From: JBBECJ01 sp963763325
GTDB taxonomy: Bacteria; Chloroflexota; Chloroflexia; Thermomicrobiales; CFX8
Length of the DNA: 64,000 bases
Reading direction: 5' to 3'
Assembly: GCA_963763325.1 (NCBI GenBank)
Contig: CAVXOL010000024.1
Coordinates: 620,001-684,000, forward strand
Shown in pieces: positions 17,798 to 28,100 of the stretch (position 1 is its first letter; each line of letters starts with the position of its first letter). Made by a program: the position numbers and the translations under genes. The notes under the pieces were generated by a model. The model saw only the letters and a program-made list of their open reading frames with translations. It made no database searches and had not been told where the DNA came from.

Positions 17798-18831
17798 CCT
17801 TCACGCCAACTCCGGCACATGCCGACCACGCCGCCGCGCGCGAGCGATTTCGCGATCGCGTCCGGTTGATGGGTGCTGCCAGTGCCTTCCGAGCTGAGCA
17901 GATCGCATGTGGGTGCGACGGTTGCGAGTGCGCGCTACCGGCGGTTGAAGGGGGCGCGATCGAACTCGCGGCGGCGGATGTCGCAGGCGTTCGCTTCCGC
18001 GATTCGGGCAAGACGTATTATGTCCATCCGTCCGGCACAGAACTTCACGTGGGTCAGCACGTCATTGTCGAATCGTCACGAGGGCAGGAACTTGCTCAGG
18101 TAGTGATAGCGCCGCAACAGGTCATCGCCAGCACACTCGAAGGCGAGCTCCGGCCTATTGTCAGAATCGCGACCGAAGATGACTTACGGCGGGCCGAGGC
18201 CAAACGCGCAGAACATGGCGACGCGTTGCGCACATTCGCCGCCAGGGTGCGCGACCACAAGCTGCCGATGAAGCCGATCTCGGCCGAGTACTCGTTCGAC
18301 GGATCGCGGTTAACACTTACGTTCTCCGCCAACGGCCGAGTTGACTTCCGCGAGTTGGTCCGCGACCTGGCGCGCCACTTCGGCTGCCGGATCGAGTTGC
18401 GCCAGATCGGCCCACGCGACGAAGCACGGTTGCTTGGCGGACTTGGCCGGTGTGGTCGGCCACTGTGTTGTTCGACATGGCTGCCACAGTTCGCCGATGT
18501 CTCGATGACGATGGCGAAGACACAGGATCTCTCGCTCAATCCCGACAAAGTTTCGGGTGTCTGCGGCAAGCTGCTTTGTTGCCTGTCGTACGAGAATGGC
18601 CAATACGCCGAAGCCCGCACCCGCCTCCCACGGCTCGGCCAGGAAGTTACCACCGAACAGGGTCCGGGTTACGTCCACGCCCTCCACATTCTCAAGGAAC
18701 TCGTCACGATTCGGCTCGATTCGGGCGAGGATGTCGTCCTTGCGCCATCTGAGATGATCGTCCTTGGCACGACGAGTGACACCTCCCCCCGTCGCGGCAG
18801 GCGCCGTGTCCGGCGCGATACGACAGGATAA
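17785..18831 (+). CDS. PSP1 C-terminal domain protein (YaaT/RicT-like)
   Basis: 348 residues. The PSP1 domain occupies the middle and C-terminal part, with the cysteine signatures GRCGRPLCCSTWL and VCGKLLCCLSYENGQY. In YaaT/RicT these ligate an Fe-S cluster in the Y-complex, which modulates RNase Y. An additional N-terminal extension carries another cysteine cluster (CGCDGCEC near residue 42). The presence of rny elsewhere in the window (62997-64000) is consistent with such a partnership. It overlaps holB and ends in a basic tail. Confidence 0.88.
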   Translation: MARLTFTPTPAHADHAAARERFRDRVRLMGAASAFRAEQIACGCDGCECALPAVEGGAIELAAADVAGVRFRDSGKTYYVHPSGTELHVGQHVIVESSRGQELAQVVIAPQQVIASTLEGELRPIVRIATEDDLRRAEAKRAEHGDALRTFAARVRDHKLPMKPISAEYSFDGSRLTLTFSANGRVDFRELVRDLARHFGCRIELRQIGPRDEARLLGGLGRCGRPLCCSTWLPQFADVSMTMAKTQDLSLNPDKVSGVCGKLLCCLSYENGQYAEARTRLPRLGQEVTTEQGPGYVHALHILKELVTIRLDSGEDVVLAPSEMIVLGTTSDTSPRRGRRRVRRDTTG

Positions 18832-18983
18832 CGGTCGGCCGTCGGCCGGTGGTCGCTACAGGCGTTTGGTGGCGCTCCTGGTAGCGCGGACCGTCGCGGA
18901 TCGCACCAGGTTCGGCTACGGCACGGCGAATGTACGCCTCTGGCCAGCGAGGCGTCGACGCCTGAGTACGACCGGCAGTGCCA

Positions 18984-19241
18984 CTATGGGTTAACGGCGG
19001 TCGTAATCATCTGTTGCAGCATGATGATGATGAAGATCGCGATCATTGGAGACAGGTCGATCATTCCCATTCGTGGCATGATCGAACGGATCGGCGCGAT
19101 GATCGGCTCGGTGAACTCGATCAACGCCCGCGAAACGGGATTTTGTCCGCGTGGGTCGAACCACGACAGGACGGCCCGAATAATAATCGCGAACATCATG
19201 ATCCGCAGGAACACCAGTAGAATCTCGAAGACTAGAGTCAC
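18984..19241 (-). CDS. YggT-family membrane protein
   Basis: 85 residues starting at a GTG with AAGGTG five bases upstream (the longer frame to 19346 has no good site). It has two hydrophobic helices (FEILLVFLRIMMFAIIIRAV and MIAIFIIIMLQQMI) and the family signature SWFDPRGQNPVSR ... EPIIAPIRSIMP. YggT proteins are small inner-membrane proteins, often near cell-division or ftsZ-linked genes, with a proposed role in osmotic or division functions. It is monocistronic here. Confidence 0.82.
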   Translation of the reverse strand: MTLVFEILLVFLRIMMFAIIIRAVLSWFDPRGQNPVSRALIEFTEPIIAPIRSIMPRMGMIDLSPMIAIFIIIMLQQMITTAVNP

Positions 19242-19386
19242 GTTTACACCTTGGTGACGCCGGACATCGGCGAATGGACCGGCCCAAAGCCGGCGGGCCA
19301 CAGAAGCAAGAGCCACAACGAATGATAGCAAATCGACTAACCGCATTCCTTGCGATAGTCATGAACCAGATGATGAGGACCTTCCA

Positions 19387-19698
19387 ATGGCAAGTAGCGA
19401 TACCTCGGTGTTTGTCGTCGTCGATATCTGGCGGGTCAAACCAGGAATGCAAGCGGAGCTGGAGCAGGTTCTGGCTGAATCTGGCGCTCAGTTCAGGTCG
19501 ATGCCGGGCGTGCTTTCGGTCGACTTCACGCTGCTCGACGGTGACCCTGACCGGTACCTGGTCGTCTTCCGCTATGCCGACGCAGCCGCGCGAGAAGCGT
19601 TTGTAGCGACCGACGAACTCAGGTCTACGATGGCTCGACTCCGCGATCTCTGGGATCTCGAGAGCCCGATCTACCAGGGAACTCCGGTAGGATACTGA
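19387..19698 (+). CDS. ABM-fold (antibiotic biosynthesis monooxygenase) protein
   Basis: 103 residues: VFVVVDIWRVKPGMQAELEQ, MPGVLSVDFTLLDGDPDRYL and FRYADAAAREAF form the beta-alpha-beta pattern of the dimeric alpha/beta-barrel ABM domain. Members include quinol monooxygenases and haem-degrading enzymes, but many have no known activity, and no catalytic residue can be assigned here. GAGGA lies 8 bases before the ATG. It converges on obgE with an 17-base gap, leaving no room for separate terminators. Confidence 0.75.
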   Translation: MASSDTSVFVVVDIWRVKPGMQAELEQVLAESGAQFRSMPGVLSVDFTLLDGDPDRYLVVFRYADAAAREAFVATDELRSTMARLRDLWDLESPIYQGTPVGY

Positions 19699-19715
19699 AC
19701 ACATTCATCAGGCAG

Positions 19716-21161
19716 TCAACTCTGTTGTGTTCCAGCCGGTCGCTTGCGACGCTCGCGGCGTTTCGCGGTTGCTGACTTGTCGGTTCCTGCGCCGTAGGCA
19801 GCCTCGATCCGCTCTCGACGAGTTCGTCGTTGGCGCTGCGCCTCGGTCTGGCGTTCGGCTTCAAGTGACGACTCATCCCAGATCAGTTCCGCATCAGCAA
19901 TGTGGACGATGTCGCCAGGCATGATGCCCATCTGCTCAAGCTTCTTCGAGACACCCGCCCCTTCCAGCACCCGCTGGAACCGGTCGGCGGCTTCCTCATT
20001 GCCGAAGTCGGTCATCTTCATTGTTCGTTCAAGCTTGACGCCATGCACCGCGAAGTGATGTGGCGAGAGCTGTTCGGCCTCCCAGTAGGTCTCGTCAACT
20101 TCTTCGAGGGTGTACCGCCGAAATTCAGACTCTGGAACCAGCTCCGTCAGGCGCGGAATGTCGTGCAGCCGTTCGGAGACCGCCGCCATCAGTTCCGACA
20201 CACCTTCGCCAGTCACGCCAGAAATCTCGAAGATGCGCTCGACACGGCCCTCGAGCTCGGAGCGCAGGCGCGGAAGGTTCTCACGTGATTCCTGCAAGTC
20301 GATCTTGTTGATCGCCAGGAAGCGGGCCTTTTCCATCAATTCGTCGGAGTACGCTCGTAGTTCTGCGTCAACCAGCAGAAAGTCCTCAAGCGGATCACGT
20401 CCTTCCATTCCGCCTGAGCCGTCGACTACATGGATCAGCAAGCGTGTTCGCTCAACGTGCCGAAGAAACTCGTGTCCCAGTCCCACTCCCTCGGCCGCAC
20501 CTTCGATCAGTCCAGGAATGTCGGCCATCACGAACGTCTCCCCGCGAATTCCGCCCACCTCGACGACGCCGAGATTCGGCTCGAGCGTCGTGAAGGGATA
20601 GTCGGCGATCTTCGGACGGGCGGCGCTGGCGGCCGCCAGCAACGTCGACTTCCCGGCGTTCGGGAAGCCAACCAGGCCAACGTCGGCGATCAGCTTCAGT
20701 TCCAACTTGATCCAGAGCTCGTCGCCTGGCTCGCCTAGCTCGGCGATTCGTGGCGCCTGACGGACGGAGTTGACGAAGTGCGTGTTGCCGAGGCCGCCCT
20801 TGCCGCCACGCGCAATGAGAAACTCCTGACCGATCTCAACCAGGTCCGCGACCGGCTCACCGGTCTCGTCGTCGAATACCATCGTTCCTGGCGGAACATC
20901 GACGTAGAGATGCTCGCCCTGCTTGCCATGCTGGTTGCGGCTTTTGCCCGGCTGGCCGTGTTCTGCCTTGAAGTGAGATCGGTACTTAAACGGCAGCAGG
21001 CTGTTCAGGTCGTCCACGACGCGCAGGTAGACGTTGCCACCGCGCCCGCCATCTCCGCCATCCGGCCCACCCATCGGGACGTACTTCTCACGCCGGAAGG
21101 ACGCGACGCCGCGGCCGCCGTTGCCGGCTGTTACCTGAATTCTTGCGCGATCGATCAACAT
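19716..21161 (-). CDS. obgE: Obg-family ribosome-associated GTPase
   Basis: 481 residues. The N-terminal Obg fold is glycine-rich (GGPDGGDGGRGGNVYL; GQPGKSRNQHGKQGE). The G domain follows with GFPNAGKSTLL (G1), DYPFTTLEPNLG (G2), ADIPGLIEGAAEG (G3), NKID (G4) and an SGVTGEG G5-like loop. The C-terminal OCT domain (HHFAVHGVKLERTMKMTDF ... MGIMPGDIVHI) is followed by a charged tail. Obg binds the 50S subunit and links GTP/ppGpp level to ribosome maturation. The ATG at 21161 is chosen over 21182 because GGGAAGG lies 9 bases before it. Confidence 0.95.
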   Translation of the reverse strand: MLIDRARIQVTAGNGGRGVASFRREKYVPMGGPDGGDGGRGGNVYLRVVDDLNSLLPFKYRSHFKAEHGQPGKSRNQHGKQGEHLYVDVPPGTMVFDDETGEPVADLVEIGQEFLIARGGKGGLGNTHFVNSVRQAPRIAELGEPGDELWIKLELKLIADVGLVGFPNAGKSTLLAAASAARPKIADYPFTTLEPNLGVVEVGGIRGETFVMADIPGLIEGAAEGVGLGHEFLRHVERTRLLIHVVDGSGGMEGRDPLEDFLLVDAELRAYSDELMEKARFLAINKIDLQESRENLPRLRSELEGRVERIFEISGVTGEGVSELMAAVSERLHDIPRLTELVPESEFRRYTLEEVDETYWEAEQLSPHHFAVHGVKLERTMKMTDFGNEEAADRFQRVLEGAGVSKKLEQMGIMPGDIVHIADAELIWDESSLEAERQTEAQRQRRTRRERIEAAYGAGTDKSATAKRRERRKRPAGTQQS

Positions 21162-21247
21162 CTGGTCATACCTTCCCGGCAACGCATCGTTGCGTCCGCC
21201 TCAGCGGGAAGCATGCCATGATGCGGAGGTGTCAGGCAGCAGGCATC

Positions 21248-21291
21248 AGGTGTCAGGAGATTGATCGATGAGCGGCGATCTCCTGATACCT
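21248..21291 (-). terminator. Hairpin at the rpoD stop codon
   Basis: AGGTGTCAGGAGAT (21248-21261) pairs with ATCTCCTGATACCT (21278-21291) with one wobble; the right arm overlaps the rpoD stop. Further upstream are near-repeats of the same word (GTGTCAGGCAGCAGGCATCAGG). Likely the end of the rpoD transcript. Confidence 0.45.
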
Positions 21292-22981
21292 ACTCCAGGT
21301 AGTCGCGCAGTTGGCGGGACTTGGTAGGGTGCCGAAGCTTGCGGAGCGCCTTCGCTTCGATCTGACGGATCCGCTCACGGGTAACGCCGAAGGCCTTACC
21401 AACTTCTTCGAGCGTACGGGCGCGGCCGTCTTCCAGGCCAAACCGAAGTTCGAGGACATTGCGCTCACGGTCAGATAGCTGACCGAGGACACGCTCCATC
21501 TGCTCCTTGAGCATCTGCTGCGAGGCGGCGTCAGCCGGGGCGAGCGCCTTCTGGTCCTCGATGAAGTCTCCGAGGTTGGAATCCTCTTCCTCGCCGATCG
21601 GCATGTCGATTGAGACCGGTTCCTGCGAGATCTTCTGAATCTCGCGCACCTTCTCAGCCGTCATCGGCGGGTCCATGACGGCCGCAATCTCTTCGCTGGT
21701 CGGCTCGCGGCCAAGCTCCTGCTGCAGGCGCCGCGAGGTGCGAATCAGCCGGTTGATCGTCTCGACCATGTGGACCGGGATGCGAATCGTCCGGGCCTGG
21801 TCAGCAATCGCGCGGGTAATCGCCTGACGAATCCACCAGGTTGCATACGTGGAGAACTTGAATCCCTTATGGTGCTGGAACTTCTCAACGGCGCGGATCA
21901 GGCCGAGATTTCCCTCCTGGACGAGGTCAAGCATCGACATTCCGCGGCCGACATACTTTTTCGCAACGCTGACAACCAGCCGTAAGTTTGCATTCGTCAA
22001 CTTCTCGCGAGCGAGGTCGCCGCGCTCGATCATCCGCAGGTAGTTCCGGCTGAGCTGTGCCTCGACCTCGTCGAAGACTTGAGAGGCCTCCTCCTGGTCG
22101 ATCATCGTGTCCGGTGCTTCAATCCGCTTCTGGATCTCTCTCGGCAGCAGGTCCCACTCAACCCGGCGGCGGCGAAGCTCCTCCTCGTACACCTCAGGAG
22201 TCACTCCGAGACGCTCAGCGACCGACTTGAACAGTTCTTCCGGGATCTGAGTCGACGGCAGGACCGACGCCATCATCCGGAGCTTGGTGTCGGGAACTGC
22301 GTCGGGATACGCCTCGTGGTAGAGCGTTTCAACAAAGCGCCAGCCTTCGCTGAACGTCAGGAAGACGGTGCGCCCGATCTGCGTCGCCCCGCCCTGGACC
22401 CCATTGCGGATGCGTCGATCCAGCGGGGAAGATAGGCGACCATCGGAACCAAGCGGTCGCAGTTCCCCGGAGTTGTCTTCATCAAGCAGGAGCGCGATAC
22501 GCGCCAGATAGTCGCGTCGCTCCATCGCCTGAGCGAGCTCGACCTCCTGTTCAGCCGTCAGGAGCGGAACCCGGCCTATCTCGCGCAGGTACATCCGAAC
22601 CGGATCGTCAAGGCTGACGCCCGACAGATCGACATCGCTCAGGCGGCTCTCGAAGACATCGCTCTCGATCTCGACGGCGTCGTCCTCGGCTTCAACCAGG
22701 CTCGACGCCTGACTCTCGCGAGTGACCGGGATCTCCAGTAAGGTAAGTTGAGCCTCAATCGCTTCGAGCGTCACCAGATCCTGCTCTGGATCGACCATCC
22801 GGCGCAACTCATCCCAGGCGATAAAGCCTTGCTGCTCGGCATGCGCGATCACCTGGCTCACCAGGGCAACATTCGGCTCGGCATCGACATCAGCACCATC
22901 GGCGCCGGTGCCGTTTGGCGAAACACTGCCATTGCTGCTGTTACTGCCGTTGGGAAATCGGTCGTCGGAGTGATCGGCCAC
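21290..22981 (-). CDS. rpoD: Primary RNA polymerase sigma factor
   Basis: 563 residues, GTG start with GGGAGA upstream. Region 1.2 is DDPVRMYLREIGRVPLL, followed by a ~200-residue non-conserved insert. Region 2 has KKYVGRGMSMLDLVQEGNLG and FKFSTYATWWIRQAI (RpoD box), region 3 has IRIPVHMVETINRL, and region 4 has the HTH ending RIRQIEAKALRKLRHPTKSR. The N-terminal Ser/Asn/Gly stretch replaces a typical acidic region 1.1. This housekeeping sigma factor implies TTGACA/TATAAT-like promoters, such as the one seen before hrcA. lysA lies 63 bases upstream on the same strand. Confidence 0.95.
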   Translation of the reverse strand: MADHSDDRFPNGSNSSNGSVSPNGTGADGADVDAEPNVALVSQVIAHAEQQGFIAWDELRRMVDPEQDLVTLEAIEAQLTLLEIPVTRESQASSLVEAEDDAVEIESDVFESRLSDVDLSGVSLDDPVRMYLREIGRVPLLTAEQEVELAQAMERRDYLARIALLLDEDNSGELRPLGSDGRLSSPLDRRIRNGVQGGATQIGRTVFLTFSEGWRFVETLYHEAYPDAVPDTKLRMMASVLPSTQIPEELFKSVAERLGVTPEVYEEELRRRRVEWDLLPREIQKRIEAPDTMIDQEEASQVFDEVEAQLSRNYLRMIERGDLAREKLTNANLRLVVSVAKKYVGRGMSMLDLVQEGNLGLIRAVEKFQHHKGFKFSTYATWWIRQAITRAIADQARTIRIPVHMVETINRLIRTSRRLQQELGREPTSEEIAAVMDPPMTAEKVREIQKISQEPVSIDMPIGEEEDSNLGDFIEDQKALAPADAASQQMLKEQMERVLGQLSDRERNVLELRFGLEDGRARTLEEVGKAFGVTRERIRQIEAKALRKLRHPTKSRQLRDYLE

Positions 22982-23044
22982 GGGTCAGTTCTCCCTGGGT
23001 CTGGATCTCACCGGTTTGAAGGTGTTCGTACAGCGGAAGTGATA

Positions 23045-24382
23045 CTACGTTGCCTTGCTTGACGCAAACGAAACAGGTACTGGTTCGGCGACTTCCCGTA
23101 GAAGGAGGTCATTGTACGTCTCTCGACGCTGGACGAGCCACGCCTGGCCATCTTCAACAAACACGACCGCCGGTCGCAGGGCGAGATTGTAATTGCTCGC
23201 CATCGCAAGGCAATACGCACCTGTCGCAGGTACTGCGAGCAGATCACCGCTCTCGAATACCGGCAACTCGACCCGTTCAATAAGAACGTCACCGGACTCG
23301 CAGTATTTCCCGGCGATCGTCACCGGCTCCAACGCGCCGGTCGTTGGCCTGGCTACCAGTTCAGCAGTGTAGCCAGCACCGTATAAAGCCGGCCGGATAT
23401 TGTCGGCCATCCCGCCATCTACTGAGACGTAGGTTCGTAGATTCGGGATGACCTTCCGTGAGCCGATCGTATAGACCGTAACACCGGCCATCCCGACGAT
23501 CGATCGTCCCGGTTCAATGGTCAGGACCGGGTCAGGCAGGTCATGCCGTTCGGCTGCCGCGATCGTCGCCTGCGCGACGGCTCCCGCGTACGCCTCGATC
23601 TGCGGTTCTGGATCTCCCGGCTCGTAGACGATGCCGTAGCCGCCACCGGGACTCATCTCGTCGGGAATGATCCCGAAGCGGTCACGCATCGCGGCGGCGA
23701 AGGCAAAGATCGTATCGACCGTATCGACGAATGGCTCTATCTCGAATATCTGCGAACCGATGTGCGCATGGTAACCGCGCAGGCGCAGTCCTTCAACCTC
23801 GACAATTTGTTCGACCGCTCGCTCGGCATCGCCAGTTGCGATTCCCAGCCCGAACTTCGAGTCGGGAATGCCGGTCTTGCGATAGTCGTGGGTGTGAACA
23901 TCAATGCCCGGATTCAGACGAATCAACACATCCTGAGGCTTGCTCCGACCGGCTGTCAGCCTAGCCAGATGATCGATCTCATCGAAGTTATCGATAATGA
24001 TGCAGGCGATACCGGCGTCGAGCGCCATCCGCAGTTCGTCGGGCGTCTTGTTATTCCCGTGAAAGTTGATCCGCTCAGGAGGGAAGCCACAGGAAAGTGC
24101 CAGCGCGAGTTCACCGGCCGAGACGACATCCAGTGACAACCCCTCAGCCTCGATGATCTCCAGCAACGCTCGCGACAGCCATGCCTTGCCGGCATAGACG
24201 ACTCGCGCTTGTGGGTAGGCATCTTTGAGCGCGCCCGCATAACACCGGCACTGGGCGCGGATCGTCGCGACGTCGTAGACGTAGAGTGGTGTCCCGAACT
24301 CATCTGCAAGGTCAGCGAGCGAGACTCCCCCGACCGAGAGAACGCCATCGGCGGCGCGTTCGGCCGTGATCGGCCAAAGCAT
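23045..24382 (-). CDS. lysA: Diaminopimelate decarboxylase
   Basis: 445 residues; catalyses meso-diaminopimelate to L-lysine plus CO2, the last step of lysine synthesis. The PLP Lys lies in VVYAGKAWLS; HIGSQIFEIEPF, GGGYGIVYEPGD and EPGRSIVG are the barrel-lip motifs, and YCESGDVL supplies the active-site Cys contributed across the dimer. The ATG at 24382 has a G5 run just upstream and gives the expected length, whereas the 24436 start adds an unusual hydrophobic extension. Its position upstream of rpoD suggests co-transcription. Confidence 0.93.
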   Translation of the reverse strand: MLWPITAERAADGVLSVGGVSLADLADEFGTPLYVYDVATIRAQCRCYAGALKDAYPQARVVYAGKAWLSRALLEIIEAEGLSLDVVSAGELALALSCGFPPERINFHGNNKTPDELRMALDAGIACIIIDNFDEIDHLARLTAGRSKPQDVLIRLNPGIDVHTHDYRKTGIPDSKFGLGIATGDAERAVEQIVEVEGLRLRGYHAHIGSQIFEIEPFVDTVDTIFAFAAAMRDRFGIIPDEMSPGGGYGIVYEPGDPEPQIEAYAGAVAQATIAAAERHDLPDPVLTIEPGRSIVGMAGVTVYTIGSRKVIPNLRTYVSVDGGMADNIRPALYGAGYTAELVARPTTGALEPVTIAGKYCESGDVLIERVELPVFESGDLLAVPATGAYCLAMASNYNLALRPAVVFVEDGQAWLVQRRETYNDLLLREVAEPVPVSFASSKAT

Positions 24383-24539
24383 CGTACCCCCAAGCAACCA
24401 GACGTAGCAGAGTGGAATGGAACGACGGAGGCGCAATCCACGGAACTGGTCTACCCGTTCCCGCGGTCACCGTCTGTCCCTCCCTGCGTTGGCGTGCGTA
24501 GAAGTATAGCCGCTTCTACCGTGCAATGTGCAGATAATG

Positions 24540-24932
24540 TCATTCGGCCCGGCAGATGATCTCAATCTCGTTGCCGTCTGGGTCGTCAACATACAGCGTC
24601 CTCGACGGTACAACCGGATGCCGCCCGCCACGCGGCTCGTACCCATTCGCCCGAAGGTGGTCAGCGATGGCGTCAAAGTCTTCCGGAGCAGCTTCCAGCG
24701 CGAGGTGGTGCAACGTCCGTGGCTCGGCGAATGCCTGCGCGTCATCCGGCAGCGGCACCAGCACGATCATCTGCGGAATCCCCGCCTGCCCCGGCCCAAC
24801 CTTCATGAACACGTTTGGCAGCTCCGGCGGTGAGATGACTTCCAGCCCAAGCAGGTCACGGTAGAAGGCCAGCGACGCCTGCTTGTCGTGGACATTGAGC
24901 ACGATCTCGGCGATACCCTGAATCAGAGTCAT
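24540..24932 (-). CDS. VOC-superfamily protein (glyoxalase/dioxygenase fold)
   Basis: 130 residues with the paired beta-alpha-beta-beta-beta pattern: AEIVLNVHDKQASLAFYRDL, LHHLALEA and YVDDPDGNEIEIICR. The metal-ligand positions of glyoxalase-type members (His in LHHLALE, Glu in NEIEI) are present, so a metal-dependent lyase, dioxygenase or resistance role is possible. The substrate is unknown. AGGAGG lies 9 bases before the ATG. Confidence 0.8.
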   Translation of the reverse strand: MTLIQGIAEIVLNVHDKQASLAFYRDLLGLEVISPPELPNVFMKVGPGQAGIPQMIVLVPLPDDAQAFAEPRTLHHLALEAAPEDFDAIADHLRANGYEPRGGRHPVVPSRTLYVDDPDGNEIEIICRAE

Positions 24933-25009
24933 GGCGTCGCGTCCTCCTGACCGATGATCTTCACCTCAGTCGATTCACACCGTACGCATCAAAAACCGGG
25001 TCGGCACTT

Positions 25010-25031
25010 AGAATCGGGAGCTCTCGATTCT
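25010..25031 (-). terminator. Hairpin downstream of dnaE2
   Basis: AGAATCG (25010-25016) and CGATTCT (25025-25031) enclose a GAGCTC core, 70 bases past the dnaE2 stop. The word GAATCGGGAG recurs in other intergenic hairpins of the window. Confidence 0.4.
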
Positions 25032-25101
25032 TGCCTGAGCTACGAGCATTCTGACTGTCTTCGATCAGGCCTCGGGCATCTGTCTCAATCGTAGCATCAC
25101 A

Positions 25102-28100
25102 TCACCGGAAATCGTGGCCAGCCGGGGCGACCAGACGCAGACTGGTGAGCTGCTCTTCGCTGATCTCGTCGGGCAGCGTTTGGAGCCGTTCGGCCTGGTC
25201 CAGCAGCTCGGAGATCGGCTGGGTTGGCTGCGGGCCAGAGGCGCTCGGGCGCTCAATGGCGCGGATATCGCTGGCGATGATGTTGACGGTGTCCTCGCGG
25301 AGCTGGAGACGGCCGGTGATGAGTTGGAACGGGTTGCCGCGGATGACGGCCCGGCGCTTCTCGTAGAGCGGTGGGTGGACGATGACGTTCACCAGCCCGG
25401 TCTCGTCCTCCAGCAGCATGAAGAGCATGCCCTTGGCCGTCCCTGGCCGCTGGCGGCAGACGACCAGCCCGCCGATCTGGACGAAGCTACCGTTGCGCAA
25501 CCGTTCCAGGTTGGCGGCAGGCGTCAGCCCTGGCGGCAGGATTGGCCGCAGCAGCGCCAGCGGATGGTAGTGCGACGAGAGGCCGAGGACATCGTAGTCG
25601 GCGATCATCCGCTCCCAGTCGGTCATCTCGCGCAACGGCACCATGTCCTGCTCGGTTGGCAGGTCGAGGGCCAGCTGCCAGGCGGTTGGCCGGGTCCGGC
25701 CACCGAGCCGCTTGTCCGGCATGAAGAGGCCGAGTTGCCAGAGCAACTCGCGACGACGGAGGCCGAACGTGTTGCAGGCGCCGACGACGATCAGGTGCTC
25801 GACGACCTCACGCCGCAGCCGTGTCCGCCGCGCGAGATCGATCAGCGAGCGGTACGGCCCGTGCCGCTCGCGCTCGACGACGACCGCCTGGGCGACATCC
25901 TCGCCGAGGCCATCGACGTAGTTGAAGCCGATCCGGACGCCGCTGCCTTCGACCGTGCAGCGTTCGCCGCTCAGATTGACGTCCGGCGGGTAGACCGGCG
26001 TGCCGTGCCGCTGGGCGTCGTTGGCGAAGGCGTGCGGCGGGTAGAAGCCCATCGGCTGGTTGTTGAACAGCGCGCAGTAGAACTCGGCCGGGTAGTAGTA
26101 CTTCAGCCAGCACGACTGGTAGGCGAGCACGGCGAAGGCAGCCGCGTGCGACTTCGGGAAGCCGAAGGCGGCGAAGCCGAGCAGCTTGTCGAAGACCAGC
26201 CGCGCCGTCTCCTCATCGACGCCGTTGGCCGCCGCGCCGTCGCGGAACAGCTCCCAGTGAGCGGTCCATCGCCGCCAGCGAGCGCTTGCGGCTCATCGAC
26301 CGGCGCAGCGAATCGGCCTGGCCGGCCGTGAAGCCCGCCAGCCGGACCGCAACCTCGAGCACCTGCTCCTGGTAGAGGATGACGCCGTAGCGTCTCGCGC
26401 AGCACCGGCTCCAGCAGCGGATGGTCGTAGCGCGGGTTGGCGGTGCCCGTCAGCCGCATCTCGTGCCGCGCCTGGATGTACGGGCTGACGGCGCCGCCGA
26501 CGATCGGCCCCGGCCGGACGATCGCGACCTGGACGATCAGATCGTCCAGCTTGTCGCGGCTTGGTCCGCAGCAGCGTCTGGATCTGCGCCCGGCTCTCGA
26601 TCTGGAAGACGCCGATCGTGTCGCCCTTGCCGATCATCTCGTAGACGAGCGGGTCCTCGAAGTCGATCCGCGACAGGTCGAGCGGCGGCTTGCCCTCGCG
26701 CACGATCAGCTCCAGGCACTCCTCGACCAGCGAGAGCATCCCCAGCGCCAGGAAGTCGATCTTGATGAAGCGGGCGTCGTCGCAGGAGTCCTTGTCCCAC
26801 TGGCAGACGTAGCGCCCCTCCATCGCGGCCGGCTGGACCGGCACCAGATCGACCAACGGCTGCGAAGAGATGACCATCCCGCCCGAGTGCTGGGTGACAT
26901 GGCGCGGGAAGCCGGCGATCTCGCGCGCCAGCCCGATCAACTCGCGCCAGAGCGGCGCGTCGAGCCGGTCGCGGAACTCCGGCAGCCGCTCCATCTCGGC
27001 TTCCAGCCGGTCGGCCGAGGTCCGCTCGCTCAGCTTCGCCAGCCGGTCGAGATCGGGCGCCGGCAGGCCGAGCGCCTTGCCGATGTCGCGGATCGCGCTG
27101 CGGACGTGGTAGGTCGGGAAGGCGCAGACCAGCGCGGCGTGGTCGTTGCCGTAGACCTCGTAGATCCGCGCGATCAGCTTCTCGCGGATGTCGCGCGGGA
27201 AGTCGATGTCGATATCCGGGACGGAGGCCAGCTCCTCATTCAGGAAGCGCCCGATATAGAGGTTGTGGCGCAACGGGTCGATATGCGAGAGCCCGATCAG
27301 GTAGCAGATGATCGACGAGACCGACGACCCCCGACCCCGTCCCGGCGGCAGGACATACGCGCTCCTCGCCCCCGTCCCACGCACCTCGTCGGCCACCTGC
27401 CGCGCCAGCAGCATGATGTCGCGATAGACCAGGAAGAACCCGGCCAGTCCATGCCGCTTGACCAACCCCAGTTCCAATGACAGCCGCTCCCGCGCCTCGG
27501 CGTTGTCGCCGTAGCGCTCCTGAAGGAGGGTGTAGCAGTCGCGGGCGAGGATGTCGTCGTGAGTCAGAGGGGGAAGTTGAGAATTCTCCAGAGCCGACGC
27601 TGTCAGCGAGGACACGCCACTTTCATCTGTCATCCTGAGCCGCAGCGAAGGATCGCTCGGCGTTGGACAACGGAGCGCGTCGGTCAGTAGTCGAGCGCAC
27701 AGGTCCTCATTCGCCAAAATCTCGTCAAGGTCAGGCGATCCTTCGCTGCGGCTCAGGATGACAGGGGTGACTGGTGCGGTCCTCGGCAAGCACTCGACTC
27801 TGGAGTGTTCCAATCCCTCATGCCTGTTGTAGTCAGGAAACCGATACTGCAAATCTGTCGTCAGGTCGAAGCCGGCGCAGCGTTCGGCGATGACGAGCGT
27901 GTTGCGGAGGGCTTCCGGGTAGCGACGGAAGCGGCGTGCGATCGCGTCGTGGGGTTGGAGGAAGAACTCGGAGTTGGCGCGGCGCACCTGGTGGGAAGCG
28001 TCCAGCGTCAGCCGGTGATGGACGGCGACCAGCACGTCCTGGAGCCGGTGCCGCTCGCGGACGTGGTAGTGGACGTTCCCGGTCGCGACGATGCCGAGAC

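Noticed and set aside
25114..26331. 405-codon plus-strand frame opposite dnaE2
   Set aside because: Shadow of the GC-rich dnaE2 coding strand; no homology features.
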